A stretch of DNA of 64,000 bases from Mesomycoplasma neurolyticum (lineage in GTDB: Bacteria; Bacillota_I; Bacilli_A; Mycoplasmatales; Metamycoplasmataceae): assembly GCF_900660485.1 (NCBI RefSeq), contig NZ_LR214951.1, forward strand, positions 620,001 to 684,000, given 5' to 3'. The translations under genes and the position numbers were made by a program. The stretch's first letter is position 1, and each line of letters starts with the position of its first letter. Below, piece by piece: positions 46,701 to 59,205 of this stretch. The notes beneath the pieces were generated by a model. It ran no database searches. It had not been told where the DNA came from and worked only from the letters and a program-made list of their open reading frames with translations.

Positions 46701-49700
46701 TCAGGTATATTATATTTAATAGCATCTTCTTCTTTAATAGCAAATGTAACTTTAACTTTAAGATTATCTTTTAAAATTTTATCTTTTGTAGTAATAGCAA
46801 GATCAAATTTTACACCTTCATGTGTTGCTGTAAAGTAATCACTGTTTTTTTCTTTTACAACTGCCTTTGTTTCGGATGGTTCAGTAGTAACAGAAGCATG
46901 ATCATTTGTAATAACTGTTTTTACTAAAGGAATTCAATTATTTTGTAAATGTGATAATTTTTCTGTATCAGTTGTTTTTGTATTAAATTCATCTTTTGTT
47001 GTATTAGAAGCGACATATACATTTTTTAGTGTGTAAGTGTTATTATTTCTTGTATTTTCTGTGCTTGTTAATTCAATGTTTAAAGTTTCTAAATTTTGTG
47101 CACTAGTAACTTTACTAAAATAATTTTGTCCTAAAATATCTGTATAGTGTGCAACAAAATTTGAACCATCAAGTTTAAACATTTGTGATTCTAATTTATA
47201 ATTAATTGATAAATCAATATCATTAATATTTCAAGTTGGGTTATTAGATATTCTTAATAATTGATTCTTAATTGCAATATCTTTTTGTTCATCATTATAG
47301 TCAAATACTTTGTTTGAATTTTGATTGATTGTAAATGGTAGACCATCTAAAGCTGCATTATTGTCTTCAAAACCTAAGTAAACAATTACATATTCATTAT
47401 TTACTTTTAAATTATTAAGACTAAAACTAATAATTTTATCTTTGTTTTGCTTTTTAATTTCAATATTAGCATCTTGAGTATTTTTATCAACTGTTATTCA
47501 TTTTGAACTATCAGCAACATCTGCTTTTTTAGCTAATTTAATAACAAGTTTTTCTTTATGAGGATTTGATTTTGTATTACCTTGATCATCTAAAGTATCT
47601 ACTCTTAAAACATCATCAAGATCTTGAAGTGTGATGTTAATTGTAGCTTTGTCAATAGTTGATTCTTCTTTAATGAAACTTGCATTTTTAACTTTAACAT
47701 TTTCTTCGCTTGCATTTTGACTAATTTTGAATTGTCCACTAATGTTGAAAGATTGATTTTGATCATTTTTTAATTCTGAATAACCATCCACTAAAGTAGG
47801 TGTTTTAATTTCAAGACGTTTAAATGTATATTCGCGGTTTGCTTTTCAATTAATCTTGTTAGCAGAAGAATTTTCGATAAATTTAATTAATTTTTTATTA
47901 GGTTGACTTATATCAATAATGTTATTTGGATCAACTTTTACAAAATTAGTTGCAATTTCTTGTTCTGAGCCATCACTAGCAATGTAACTAAAGACAAGTC
48001 TTAGCTCTTGATTTCTAATTTGTTTTGTAATATTTGAACTAACTTCAAGTGAAATATTAGTTGAAGAATTTTTTGTATAAACAATTTCATTTGGTTTATT
48101 TGAATGTTGTTGGAATATTAAATTAGGTGCAAAAGTTAATGTTTCTCTTGGTAAACCAACATTTTTTTCAAAATCTGGATTTTGAGCATCATAACTCTTG
48201 GTTTGTGCATTAATTAAAATATTGTCTCTATTTGAACTAATAAATTGATCATTTTTGTCTTTAACATTAATGTTTGTATTTGCTCAAGGTAATTTAGAGT
48301 TAAATTTTAATTCAACACTGTATTGTAATTCTTCTTCAACTACACCATCTTCATAAGTTCTACCTGCAACAAATCTATTTATTTTATTGCTTTTAACTAC
48401 ATTTTCAACAATATCAAAGTCAAACTCAACAACATATTTATCATTTTCTTTTTTAATTGATGAATTTTGAATAAATTTATAATTAAAGTTACCTAATGGT
48501 GTTAATACTAAGTTTACATTTATATTTTCATTAAGAATTTCATCTTCTGATTGAATTTCATATTTAAGTTTAAGTTTTTTGTTGTTATTAATAATTCTTG
48601 AATTTGCATTAGTTAATTCTATTACTTTGGTTTCACGAGGTGCAACACTTAAATCACTAACTAATTGTTGTTTGATACTGTTTTTAGTTGCTGGAGTTTC
48701 TTGATTAAATGCTGAATCATTTACATATAATTCAAAATTATTGTAAAGTCTATTAGAAACAAGATCACTGAAATCAAGAGTAATTTTATCATCGACAATT
48801 TTTACATCTCCATTAGAGAAAATTTCTCTTGAATTTTCATCTCTATTATAACTTTGTGTATTTTGTGTGTATTTTGCTTTAAAATTAAGTGTATTTTTAT
48901 TAATATGACTACTTACAAAAATTGGCAATTCGACTTGTGCACTAATTTTATTAGTTGTTGAATCAACTGTTGGATTTTGAGGATCAATTACTCCAACGAA
49001 GTCAATTTTAATTTCATTTTTAAAGATTTTATCTTCTTCTGAAATATTTAATTCTTTATCTTTTCATAAATCAAAAATAGCTTTTGTTGGTTTTTGTTTA
49101 AGTTTTACACTGACAATTTCATTATTTTGATTTAAAGCAATTAAATTATTAATTTCTAATTCAATATATTTACCATTACTATCTTTTTGAAGATTTAAAG
49201 TTCTAGTTTCAGGATTTTGTAAGTCTTTAAGTTTATAAACTACTTCTAGCTGATCTTGATTTTCAACTAAAACATCATCTATATCAGCAATATTTATTCT
49301 AAGTTTAGAATCAAAAATACTTGTTACTTGTTGTTGTTCTAGTGATGAAACTCTAATGTTGTTAAAGTGTGCTTTAGTTTTAAAACTTAAAACAAAATCA
49401 TTAGGTCTTTCACCTACAAATTTCATATATTGAATTGGATTTAAATCACTATTAGTTGCATCAAAATTCACTACATTTTTTGTAGCGTCAATTGCATAAA
49501 TATTTGTAAGTTCATATTCACGATTAGCATGTAAAACACTACTATCTAGTTGGAAAGGTACTGCAATTTTGTTATCTTGTGTTGATGTAATAACTTGGCT
49601 AAAATGCACAACTTCATCAAAATGTTTTGATTTAAATTCTAAAACAATTTTTTGTTCTTTTCATTTTTTGAGAATATTTTCAAATTTTAAACTAACAAAT

Positions 49701-52700
49701 GCATCTACAAGCTTATCATATTCTATTTCAACATTTCCGCTTGTAGTATTCATTGGTTTGATTGAAGTAATTTGTGCTGTACTATCAAGTGTTGTTTCTT
49801 GTAGCGTTGGATTAATTTCTGCTGAAATTTCAAAATCTTTTTGATCAACTAATGGATTTTCATATCACGAATCAACTTGATTTGAATTTGAAAGTTCAAT
49901 ATTACTAATTTTATATTTTGTATTTTCTTTTAAATCTGGAATTTCAAATTTAAATTCTGCTTCTTTATGTTGTTGATCTAAGTTATTAACTGAATGTTTA
50001 ACAGATCTAGGACTAACAGTAATGGTTTTACTTGTCCCTGGAATAACATTACCATTTTCATCTATTTCATCATATTTAACAACAAATTCTTGATTTTTCT
50101 CAAAGAAAGCATCATCTGAAGTTAATTTTAATTCAACATCAAGTGTATCTACGTCTGTAGGTGTTATTTTTAATGTTTCAACTTTTGTTTCACCCTTTTC
50201 TGTTATTAAAGATGTTTTAATATTATTATCATTTTCTAAATAAAGATTTTGATAATTTTTACTATTTAAATTATCTGGATCAAAATTTTCAATAGAATGT
50301 TTTGTATCTCCAATTTTTAAACCAACTAGTTCATATTCTCTATTAGATTGTGGAAATTCTAAAACAAATGTTGCTTTAAATTTATTGTCGCCTGTTGCAA
50401 CAATAGAAGGAGCTTTATTAATGTTGTATACAATATCTTTTGAATTAGATTTATTTCTATAAACTAAAACAAAATTATTTTCATTTAATTGTTGTTGGGT
50501 TAAATTAGTTTCTAAATCAACACTAATTGTAATTTGCTCATATTTATCATTTGAATTTTTTTCAATTTTTGTACTTTTATCTTTGTTAATAGCAACAACT
50601 TTTAAAATATGACTATAATCTTCTAATAATTCCAATGGTTTTTCTAAACTTTTATCATAAATAATATTAGTTCAATTGTGCCCAATTGTTTGATCAAATT
50701 CAGGGTCAAAAGCACCATCACGATATTCGATTTTACTTACAGTATATGTATCATTTAAAGAAAAGTTTTGATTTTCTACAGTTGGGTTAAAAATAATATA
50801 TTTTTTGCCATTTTCAAAAAGATAATTAATTTTTCTACCTTCAAAAGTAATTTTTTTATTATTTTGATTTACTATTGTAACAATAGGTTTTTGACTATTT
50901 TCTTTTATTAAATCACTTAAATCTTCTAATTGAATTTTAATTTTAATATCATTAAAATTGTTATTTTCAAAAACAATTAATGGTTTAAGTGCACTAATTT
51001 TATGCACGTGTCTTGCATCAATAGTAACATTTTTATCTTTGTCAAGCGCATTTGGCACATCAACTAATTTGTAACCTTTATCACCATTTGAAATATCATT
51101 TTTTCCTTTTCCAGGATTTTTATTTTGATAAATGTTTTTTACTTCTAACTTTGAATCTTTTGGTAAATCATTTGCATCAACAACAATTTCATTATTGTCA
51201 TTAACTTTGGCAGGAACTGAAATTTTAATTGGATTTCCTTCAGAATCAACACCTTCTAGTTCTACAATTACAAAATCACCAGGTTTTAAAGTATTAGGTA
51301 AATCACTAATAACAATGTCATTAGTTTGTCTATCATCTGTTAATTCTTGTTTAACTGTTGGAGTTTTATGCTTATATTTTTGTTCTTCAGGAATATTAGC
51401 ATTAGAAATTAAAATTTCATCACTGTTATTTTTATCAATAACTTTATCAACTTTTTCACCATCTTTTAATTCACTAAGTGGTAATTTTCAAATTGGTTTA
51501 TCTGGATTTTTAGAATGAATATTATTTTCAGGAACAAGATCGACTTCACGAATTTCTCCTGTTTTTTCATTAATGATAATAGCTTTTGGTTTTTTATTTG
51601 GATTATCATTTCCAGTTGCTTCTGATGTATTTGGATCAGTATTTGGTGAAACATCAAATATTAATTCTTTTTCACCATCTTCGCTTCCACCAGTTGAAGC
51701 ATTAAGATTTTTTACTTTATCAGGTGATTGTGTTAAATCAACAATTACATTATTTTCATCATTTGTATCAACAAATTTTTCAAGAGTTAAATCTAGACCT
51801 CTAATGTCATCATTTTCAGCATTGAAAATACCATTTTGGTCAGTTTTCCCTTTAATTTTAATAAGATTACCTTTATTATCTTTAGCAATCAAAGTTACAT
51901 CTTTATTTGCATTTTCTTTTCCTAAAGGATATTCAATACTAAGACTCTTAGTAATAGGATCTTCTGTTAAAGAAGGTGTTACATATTTGTTATTATTTTT
52001 CTCAAGTTTTTTATTATATGGATTATTTTTTTCTTTTAAATCACCAATTAAATCTTTGGTTACATCTTCTCTATCTTGATTATCATTAATTTTGTTAATA
52101 GTTTTAAGTTTTGGTTTTGCACCATCTTTTGTTTCAGGTAATACAAAATCTACAACACCATTTTTAGCATTGCCTTTTACAGGGTAAGTATTTCCACTTT
52201 CATCTTCAAAAATAGCTTCAAATTGCTGATTTTCTTTTTCATTTGGACCAACAGGAACAGAAAGAACAGCTTCATCATCAATTGCATGATTTACTAAATC
52301 TAGTGTAGATATTTTATCTATATCTTTAGGATCATATAAATTTTTCTTAGGTGTAGAAGCTGTTGTTACATCTTCAAGTTCTCAAACATAACCCTTTCCA
52401 CCTTTTTCAATTAAATCATTTGCAGTTGGTAAATCTACATAACCGTCTTCATTAGGTTTTTTAGTAATACTAATTTTCTTTTCAACACCATTTTTATCAA
52501 CAGTTTTATAAGTAAATTCAACAGGTTTTGCTATTTCACCTTTTCTACTGTTTGGATTACCAACATAAAGTTTTAAATTATCTTTATTTAAATGATTGTC
52601 ATGTTGATATTGATCATCAGAAATAGGACGAAGTGGTGTTGTTTGACCATTTTCATCTTTAAGCTTAATGTTGTCGAAATCAATTGCAGCATTTTTAGGA

Positions 52701-53665
52701 ATTGAGTTTTTAATTGCATCTTGATTTAACATTCCATTTAAAGAACCATCTTCTGAAATAACAGGGATTTCTGCAACTTTATGTTCACCTTTTTCATTAA
52801 CATAAGAAACTAACACTTTTGTTTTAGAGTTGTATGGTGTTTCTTGTGGTAAACGTCATTTACTTAAATCATATTTATTTTTCTTATCAACCAAAATTGG
52901 CATTTTTCCATATGCTAAATTTTGATTTGTAGCATTTGTTGCAATTTCTTTTGAAATTTCATTATCATCTTCATCCATGAATTTTTCAATTGAATATTTA
53001 CCGTTTGGATTATTTTTAAATTCATCAATATCACTTGGCTTAAATTTAGCAATACCATTTTCATCTAATGTAACTTCTAAAACTTTAGTTGTTCCATTTC
53101 CACCACCATCATGATTTTTAATGGCAACTTTTACTTTTTTGCCAGCTTGTGATTTACCAAAATTCTTTTGAAAAACTAAATCCCCATCTTTATCATAAAA
53201 ATGGGTTTTGTCAATTGTTTTGTTTTTTGGTAAAACATCGCTTAAATTTAATAATGGTTTTGAACCTGATTTAGTGTCAAAATGGAGTTGTTTAAATGTA
53301 TATCTGCTACCTTGAGGTAAACTAGATGTATCAATAGAAACTTTACCATCTGATCCAACAACTAAGTCTTTAATAAGATGAGCTCTACCATGGTCATCTT
53401 CAAAAAGTGCTGTAACTTTTTTACCAGCTAACTCAGGTGTAAGCTCAAGTTCTAAAGTTCCTTTATTGTCATGGTCATATACAACTTTAACTTTTGGTTT
53501 AATTTCATCAGGTAAACTATGATAATTAAATCTTTCAAGAAAAAGTGGAACACTTGCTCCCGATACTCCGATAGCACTAGTTAAGAATGCGAGCAATGCA
53601 ATAAGTCTTTTCTTCTTATTTTTTTTCTCTTCATCACTCATTTTATTGTTAAAATTATTATCCAT
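34751..53665 (-). CDS. Giant repeat-built surface protein, 6304 residues
   Basis: One continuous frame of 18,915 bases, read with UGA as Trp; every strong coding segment across it is in the same phase and I see no TAA/TAG. The N-terminus MDNNFNNKMSDEEKKNKKKR is charged, then a hydrophobic anchor at about residues 21-43, then a long external part. Residues to about 900 contain Gly/Asp/Lys-rich units (LELTPELAGKKVTALFEDD; AGKKVKVAIKNHDG). After that come diverged beta-rich domains with a recurring acidic motif, IxxxDxDDVL, and a closing motif, NREYELxxI, as in lipoprotein-17/DUF1410-like mycoplasma proteins (assignment from memory). The protein ends SELSATMGIKR, without a sorting signal. It resembles the repeats in the 1253-residue protein at 16347. 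Likely coat, adhesin or immune shield; function unproven. SD is AACGAGG. Confidence 0.9.
41036..49530 (-). repeat. Diverged super-repeat of about 1.65 kb inside the giant gene
   Basis: The NREY/NRQY-type motif occurs near 49515, 47840, 46170, 44545, 42960 and 41250, and the DxDDVL-type motif near 49275, 47610, 45930, 44345, 42670 and 41050. Both step by about 1.6-1.7 kb (about 550 residues) with about 210-280 bases between them in each unit. No long identical DNA is seen, so the units are old. A similar pair recurs at about 50330/50120, 38880/38690 and 37370/37150 with irregular spacing. Confidence 0.7.
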
Positions 53666-53738
53666 AATTAAAATAACCTCGTTTTTTATTTATGTTATTA
53701 AATAATTTTTGAAAAAATTTCTAAATTTAAATAATAAA

Positions 53739-53784
53739 ATTATATTTTTTTAGAAAAATTCTTTAATGCAAAAAAAAAAAAAAA
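53739..53784 (-). promoter_or_regulatory. Giant-gene promoter with adjacent T15 tract
   Basis: On the minus strand TATAAT (53744-53739) lies 73 bases before the ATG. The region 17 bases upstream reads ATTAAA, a weak -35. Immediately upstream is a run of 15 T (53784-53770). Length changes in this run could alter promoter strength. The rest of 53666-53924 shows no gene. Confidence 0.55.
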
Positions 53785-53924
53785 GTTTATTTTTAGGCAA
53801 AAAAACAATGAAATTTTAATTTTTTTTAAATTTTAAGCTTAAAATAATTTTTTGCAAAAAATAAAAATACTTAATAAATTTTAAAAATGTTATTAATTGT
53901 TTTGAGCATTTAAAAAAATATAAA

Positions 53925-53969
53925 AAGTGCCACTATATTTTTTAAATCATGAGATTTAAAGTGACACTT
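53925..53969 (-). terminator. Terminator after the acyltransferase gene
   Basis: AAGTGCCACT pairs with AGTGACACTT with one mismatch, and TTTAAATC with GATTTAAA inside it. On the minus strand it is followed by T-rich sequence. It is about 30 bases past the stop. Confidence 0.8.
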
Positions 53970-53998
53970 GATTTATAAATTTAACTATTTTTATTTTT

Positions 53999-55804
53999 CT
54001 ATTTTAAATATTTGAATAAATCTTTTAAAATAGAAACAAAATTTTTTTTAAAATCATATAAATATTTTTGGTTATGTTTAAAAACTGAAAAAATAGCTCG
54101 ATAATTATTATCTAGTGCATAAGCAATTCCTAAACCATATTTTTCAACAGGAATAAATAAAAAGTTTTTTAGATTTTTGTGAACAATAGAAGAAGTGGAA
54201 AGATGATTTGATGAAATTATTTTTCATGCTTTTGTATCAAATAATTTTGGTTTTTTAATTTTGGTTTGATTCTCTATTCAAGCTAAATAACTACCTAACA
54301 TGTGTCTATTAATTCCACTACCTTGTTGTGCTAATTTAGTTTTGTCATAATGTTCTTTTTCAATTTTTGTAAAATAACTTCAAAATTGATTCATAGCTTT
54401 TTCTTTATCTTGAAAGTATAATTTTACAAACTCTACACTTTTATCACTAATTGGCCTAATGCATTCAGTTCTTCCTCTATAAAAACTTCTCATATCAACA
54501 GCAACATAAATATTTTTTAATTGTTGATTAGTTTTATATTGTGCTAATTGATAAACTAATTGAATAAATGCTTCTGTTGATATAACACCTAATTTTTTAA
54601 GTTTTTCTTTTGATAATCAATTTAATTCAACTTCAATAAAATTTGTTTTATTAACAAATTTTTTGTAATCTTCAAAAGTTATTTTAAACTTTTGTTGTTG
54701 CTTTTCACTTAATTTAATAAAATTAATTACTTCAAAAGTAGTTTTAAATTTTTTATTTATAAAATTAATATTTTTAATAAGTTCTTGATCAATGATTTCA
54801 CTTATTGTCGCAATATTTGAACCATCAATAACTGAATGATCAGGTAAGAATACTACTTTTCCTTTTTTATTAATAATAATTTGAAGCCCTTTACCATGTC
54901 AACGATTAAAATCTTTTGCCATAGATGCTTTTTGTAAAACACTATTAGCATTTTGTTCAATACCTGAATCTAAATTAATAATAAACAACGAATCTAAAAC
55001 ATCTAAAAGCTCTTTTGAATTATTTTTTGTTAAAAAATCGAAAATTTTTTTTGACTTTTTAGGTGACATTTCTGCTGTTAAAAAGTTTCAATTAAATTTT
55101 TCTTTTGTTGTTTTTTGAGAAATCAAATTTATATTATAGTAAATTTCTTCAATACTAATAGGTTTATTATTTTTAATAATTCTTAATTTGTAAAAAATAT
55201 TATTTTTCAATATTACAATAAAATCTGATTGTATTTCACTATTGAAATAAATATCATCTTTATCTTCTTGTCTAATTCTTGCTGAGCTAAAAAGCAACTC
55301 AAGACCATCCAAAGATAAAACCTTATTATTTTTTAAAATAAATGTGTTTAATTCGTTATTTTTAAATTTTAAAAACAATTGTGCTAATTGATGAATAATA
55401 ATTGATGTCTTTTTAGCAACATCACCATCTAATGTTTTATTCTTTGTAAATTCTATAAAAAAAGGTGCATTTACATCTGGCATCACAGGTTTTCTAGAAG
55501 TTAAATAAGCATATTCAACTCATCATTGTGCAAGCCAATTATTTTCTTTTTTTAAAGTTTTTTGACTTAAAAAATCAAATATTTTTTTTGAACTTTTACT
55601 TTTTAAAAAATCTTCAACTGCTATTTTAGCTTCTTCAAATTCTTTTTTTGATAACAAAGGTTTTGATCATTCTAAAAATCTTTTAGTTCATATTTCAGGT
55701 TTTTCTACAGGTAAATTAGGTATATTTTCAATATTTTTATTTTTATAAATTTTTTCAAATTTATTGTTTAAAAACAAAAAATTATCAAATATTTTATTTA
55801 TCAT
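53999..55804 (-). CDS. Choline/carnitine O-acyltransferase
   Basis: 601-residue enzyme of the choline/carnitine acyltransferase family, which moves acyl groups between CoA and choline or carnitine. Family landmarks in order: IPNLPVEKPEIWTKRFLEW near the N-terminus; FLPDHSVIDGSNIATI with the catalytic His and the following Asp-Gly; FYRGRTECIRPIS, the CoA/carnitine motif; GINRHMLGSY; HLSTSS, the Ser-Thr-Ser motif; and EKYGLGIAYAL. UGA tryptophans throughout. The AAGGA site fixes the ATG at 55804. It follows an MFS gene by 51 bases, so both are one operon. M. pneumoniae carries a related protein (MPN114, annotated carnitine palmitoyltransferase). The acceptor (choline or carnitine) and the acyl chain cannot be read from the sequence. 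Confidence 0.88.
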
Positions 55805-55855
55805 ATTTTAATTCCTTAGTTTAAATATTTAAAATTATTAATCTTTAATTTTTAA

Positions 55856-57415
55856 TTATTTTTTTCTTCTTATTACAATAAAAATTGATGTAACTGCAGC
55901 TAATGTTGTATTGAATATAGCAAAAATACTTAAAGTAATTAAAGCTTTTAATTCATAAATAGTTTTACTTAATTCTTGGGTTTTTGGATCTTTCGCAAAA
56001 TCATTTTCAATTAATTTTGATAACAATATTCCTGCTCAAACATCTTTAGAAAATCCGATAATAGAAATAATTCCAACAGCTATACCTAAAATTTGAGGTT
56101 TAATTTTTAATTCTGTTAAAGTGCTTCAATAAATTGATCTACTTGCTCCGATAAAAAACATTGTAAAACAAATTCAAATAAATGTAAATCACAATGTGTA
56201 ATTGTTAAATTGACCTTTTTCACCTTTCGAAGGTTTAACAGAATCATAAGAAGACAATAAAGTTATAAGTAATAAAACAGAACCAACAATCATCATTATG
56301 CTAATTATAAATATAGATTTGCTAGTTGATTTAGTTCATTTCGCTGTAATAAAGCCAGCAACTAATGCTCCTAAAATGGGAATACCATAAATATAAACAA
56401 CACTCAATGATGAATTAAGTGATTTATTTTTTGAACCTAATGATTCTAAAAATGTTGTTCCATAATTTGAAAATACTGTATATGCATTCATTGTAAAGAA
56501 AATTAACAATCCAATTAAAATGACATTTACACTTTTAAGCGAACTTAAAGTGTCCACTCCTACTTTTTTTCAAAAATATTTAATTGCTTGTTTTTTATAT
56601 TTTTTTAACTCTTGTTCATTATTGAAAATATATTCTTTTTCTTTTGTTACACAGTAGTATTGAATTTTACCATTTTCAAGAAGTTTTTTTCTTTTTATAT
56701 AAAGTGGTCCTGGCAAAATTATTAAAGCTAAAATACCACACACAAGATAAACAATAGCATAAAAGAATAAACTGAAAAATATACCTGATGATGAACTAGC
56801 AATATCTAAATTGGAAAAATCAGTAGGTTTTCCAGCTACATTAAACACCACAAATGGACTTGCTACAACTAAAATTGCACCAAGCGCAACTGAAATGTAG
56901 TTAAAAATAACTTGTAGTAAATATCTTGTTGTTTCTGCTTTTGAATATAATGAAGTTTGTTCTTTGTTAGAACCTAATAATTTAACACTTTTTATAAAAG
57001 CACTTCAAAATGTTAAAACTGTTGTAAGTGCAAATAACAAGTGAATTATAATTAATTGACTATAATTTACAATATTTTCAAAGCCAACTAATGAATACCA
57101 AAAAGTAACTATAGAAGTTGATATCATTGAAAATGCAAAAAGTGTTTTTGCTTGAACTCGATCAGCCAACCATCCCCCAGGAATGTATAAAAGCAAAGAT
57201 AAAATACCATATGCAGTTAATAAAAATTGAATTTCTGTTTCATTGGATTGAGTAACATTAATTATTTGACTCTTAAATGAATAAAGTAAATAAGGTGTTA
57301 AATAAATAGTTCCTCCACCTAATGCAATTATAAAAATAGAAATAAATTTATGAACTACTGAAAGTTGATAATACTGTTCTTTTTCATTTCAAACTTGTTT
57401 TTTAAATAATTTCAT
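55856..57415 (-). CDS. MFS permease linked to the acyltransferase
   Basis: 519-residue transporter with about 12 hydrophobic helices and UGA tryptophans. The MFS signature appears as YIPGGWLADRVQAKTLF between helices 2 and 3. A long charged cytoplasmic loop (about residues 235-285, KRKKLLENGKIQYYC and a Lys/Glu-rich stretch) separates the halves. The GAAAGGATT site fixes the start at 57415. The acyltransferase follows 51 bases downstream, so import of choline, carnitine or an acylated derivative is the most economical guess. It is similar in plan, not in detail, to the MFS/GDPD permease at 2596. Its promoter region has a 16-base T run. Confidence 0.85.
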
Positions 57416-57456
57416 TTATAATCCTTTCATTTTTTAGTGAGAATACCCACACTTCC

Positions 57457-57489
57457 ATTGTAAAAAAAAAAAAAAAAGTAAGAAGTCTT
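57457..57489 (-). promoter_or_regulatory. MFS/acyltransferase promoter with T16 spacer tract
   Basis: On the minus strand TACAAT (57462-57457) is a -10 box, and directly upstream is T16 (57477-57462). Upstream of that AAGACT (57489-57484) resembles a -35 but is 21 bases away; removing about four T would give the optimal 17. Compatible with slippage control, not proof. Confidence 0.5.
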
Positions 57490-57697
57490 TAGTAAGAAAA
57501 TGAAAAAATACTTATAAAAAAAACAGAAATTAACATTTTTTAAAAAAAATAGTTGTTCTTTTATTTTTGTTTAAGAATTACAAATTATTTTTTTTATTCG
57601 TTAAAAAAAATAAAAAAACACAAAAAAATGACCAAATTATTTTTATAAAACAGCTTTAAGTTTTAAACAATAATTATTTTTATTTGTGTTAAAATGT
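57490..57697. other. A/T-rich gap between divergent operons
   Basis: No gene seen. Several A/T runs of six to eight bases. The lysS promoter lies at its right edge. Confidence 0.4.
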
Positions 57698-57703
57698 TAT
57701 AAT
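57698..57703 (+). promoter_or_regulatory. lysS promoter, extended -10
   Basis: TGTTATAAT (TGn plus TATAAT), 36 bases before the ATG; no good -35. Confidence 0.7.
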
Positions 57704-57738
57704 TTGTTTTATTTAATTTAAATATTAAAAGGAGAAAT

Positions 57739-59205
57739 ATGGAAAGAAAATTTAGCGAACAAGAACTTGTAAGAAGGGAAAAATTAAACAAATACAAAGC
57801 AATAAATGTAAATCCTTTTGCTCAAATTAATGAAACATTAAGCAACTATACTTTAGAAACAGAAAAACTAAAAAATTTTAGTAAACAAGAGTTAGAACAA
57901 CAAAATAATATACTAAAAGTTGCTGGAAGAATTCATACTATTCGTAGTGCTTTTGTTGTTATTAAAAATGAAAATGAAACAATTCAACTTTATTATAATA
58001 AAAAAGAGCTAACAGAATTTAATGAATTATTTGAAACTTTTGATTTAGGAGATATCATTTTTGCATCTGGTAAAGTAATGAAAACTAATACAGGAGAATT
58101 TGCAATCAAAGTTCAAAAAATTCAACTTTTAACAAAATCTTTAAAACCTTTACCTGATAAATATCATGGATTAACTGATGTTGAAGAAAGATATCGTCGT
58201 AGATATGTTGATTTAATTATTAATGAAGATACAAAAAAAGTTTTTCAAACTAGAAGTAAAATTATTAGTTTTACAAGACAATTTTTTGATAAAAATAATT
58301 ACTTAGAAGTTGACACACCTGTTTTACAACCAATTTTAGGTGGAGCTAGTGCAAAACCATTTGTAACATATCACAATGCATTAAAAAGTGAATTTTACTT
58401 AAGAATAGCAACGGAATTACCATTAAAAAAATTATTAGTGGGTGGTTTTAATAGAGTTTATGAAATTGGAAGAATATTTAGAAATGAAGGTGTTGATACA
58501 ACACATAATCCTGAATTTACTTCTATTGAATTTTATGAAGCATATAGTGATTTATTTAAAATGATGGAATATACAGAACAATTAATTTCTACTTTAGCTA
58601 TAAAATTAAAAAAAGAAAAAATTTCTTTTGGTGAAAAAATAATATATTTAACCAAACCATTTAAAAAAATTGATATGGTTGATGAAACATCTAAATATGT
58701 TGGTGTTGATTTAAAAAAAGCTAGCTTTGATACAATCAAGGAAATAGCAATTAAAAATAATATAAAAATTGAAAATTATTATACATCTGGACATATTATC
58801 AATGAATTATTTGAATTATTTGTAGAAGATAAATTAATACAACCAACATTTGTTTATGGTCATCCTATTGAAATTTCACCACTTGCAAGAGTTAGTGAAA
58901 AAGATCCAAGGTTCACAGATAGAGCTGAACTTTTTATTAATAAAAAAGAATATGCTAATATGTTTAGTGAATTGAACGACCCTTTAGATCAACTTGAAAG
59001 ATTTAAAAAGCAATTAAAAGAAAAAGAAGCTGGAAACTCTGAAGCGAATGAAATTGATTATGATTTTGTTGAAGCTTTAGAATATGGAATGCCTCCAGCA
59101 GGTGGTTGCGGAATTGGTATTGATCGTTTAATTATGTTATTAACAGAGAAGGAATCAATAAGAGAAGTTTTATTATTTCCACATCTTAAAGATAATAAAA
59201 TATAA
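57739..59205 (+). CDS. lysS: Lysyl-tRNA synthetase (class II)
   Basis: 488-residue synthetase. The N-terminal OB-fold anticodon domain includes [11 protein letters not shown] and [12 protein letters not shown]. Class II motif 1 is in [10 protein letters not shown] and the [15 protein letters not shown] loop follows. Motif 2 is [26 protein letters not shown], and motif 3 is [36 protein letters not shown] is the usual lysine-site segment. The AGGAGA site and OB-fold fix the start. No UGA in this gene. It stands alone, divergent from the MFS operon. Confidence 0.98.
   Translation: MERKFSEQELVRREKLNKYKAINVNPFAQINETLSNYTLETEKLKNFSKQELEQQNNILKVAGRIHTIRSAFVVIKNENETIQLYYNKKELTEFNELFETFDLGDIIFASGKVMKTNTGEFAIKVQKIQLLTKSLKPLPDKYHGLTDVEERYRRRYVDLIINEDTKKVFQTRSKIISFTRQFFDKNNYLEVDTPVLQPILGGASAKPFVTYHNALKSEFYLRIATELPLKKLLVGGFNRVYEIGRIFRNEGVDTTHNPEFTSIEFYEAYSDLFKMMEYTEQLISTLAIKLKKEKISFGEKIIYLTKPFKKIDMVDETSKYVGVDLKKASFDTIKEIAIKNNIKIENYYTSGHIINELFELFVEDKLIQPTFVYGHPIEISPLARVSEKDPRFTDRAELFINKKEYANMFSELNDPLDQLERFKKQLKEKEAGNSEANEIDYDFVEALEYGMPPAGGCGIGIDRLIMLLTEKESIREVLLFPHLKDNKI

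Noticed and set aside
34751..53665. Several separate surface-protein genes instead of one
   Set aside because: All the coding segments share one phase and are separated only by TGA codons, which are tryptophan in this organism.
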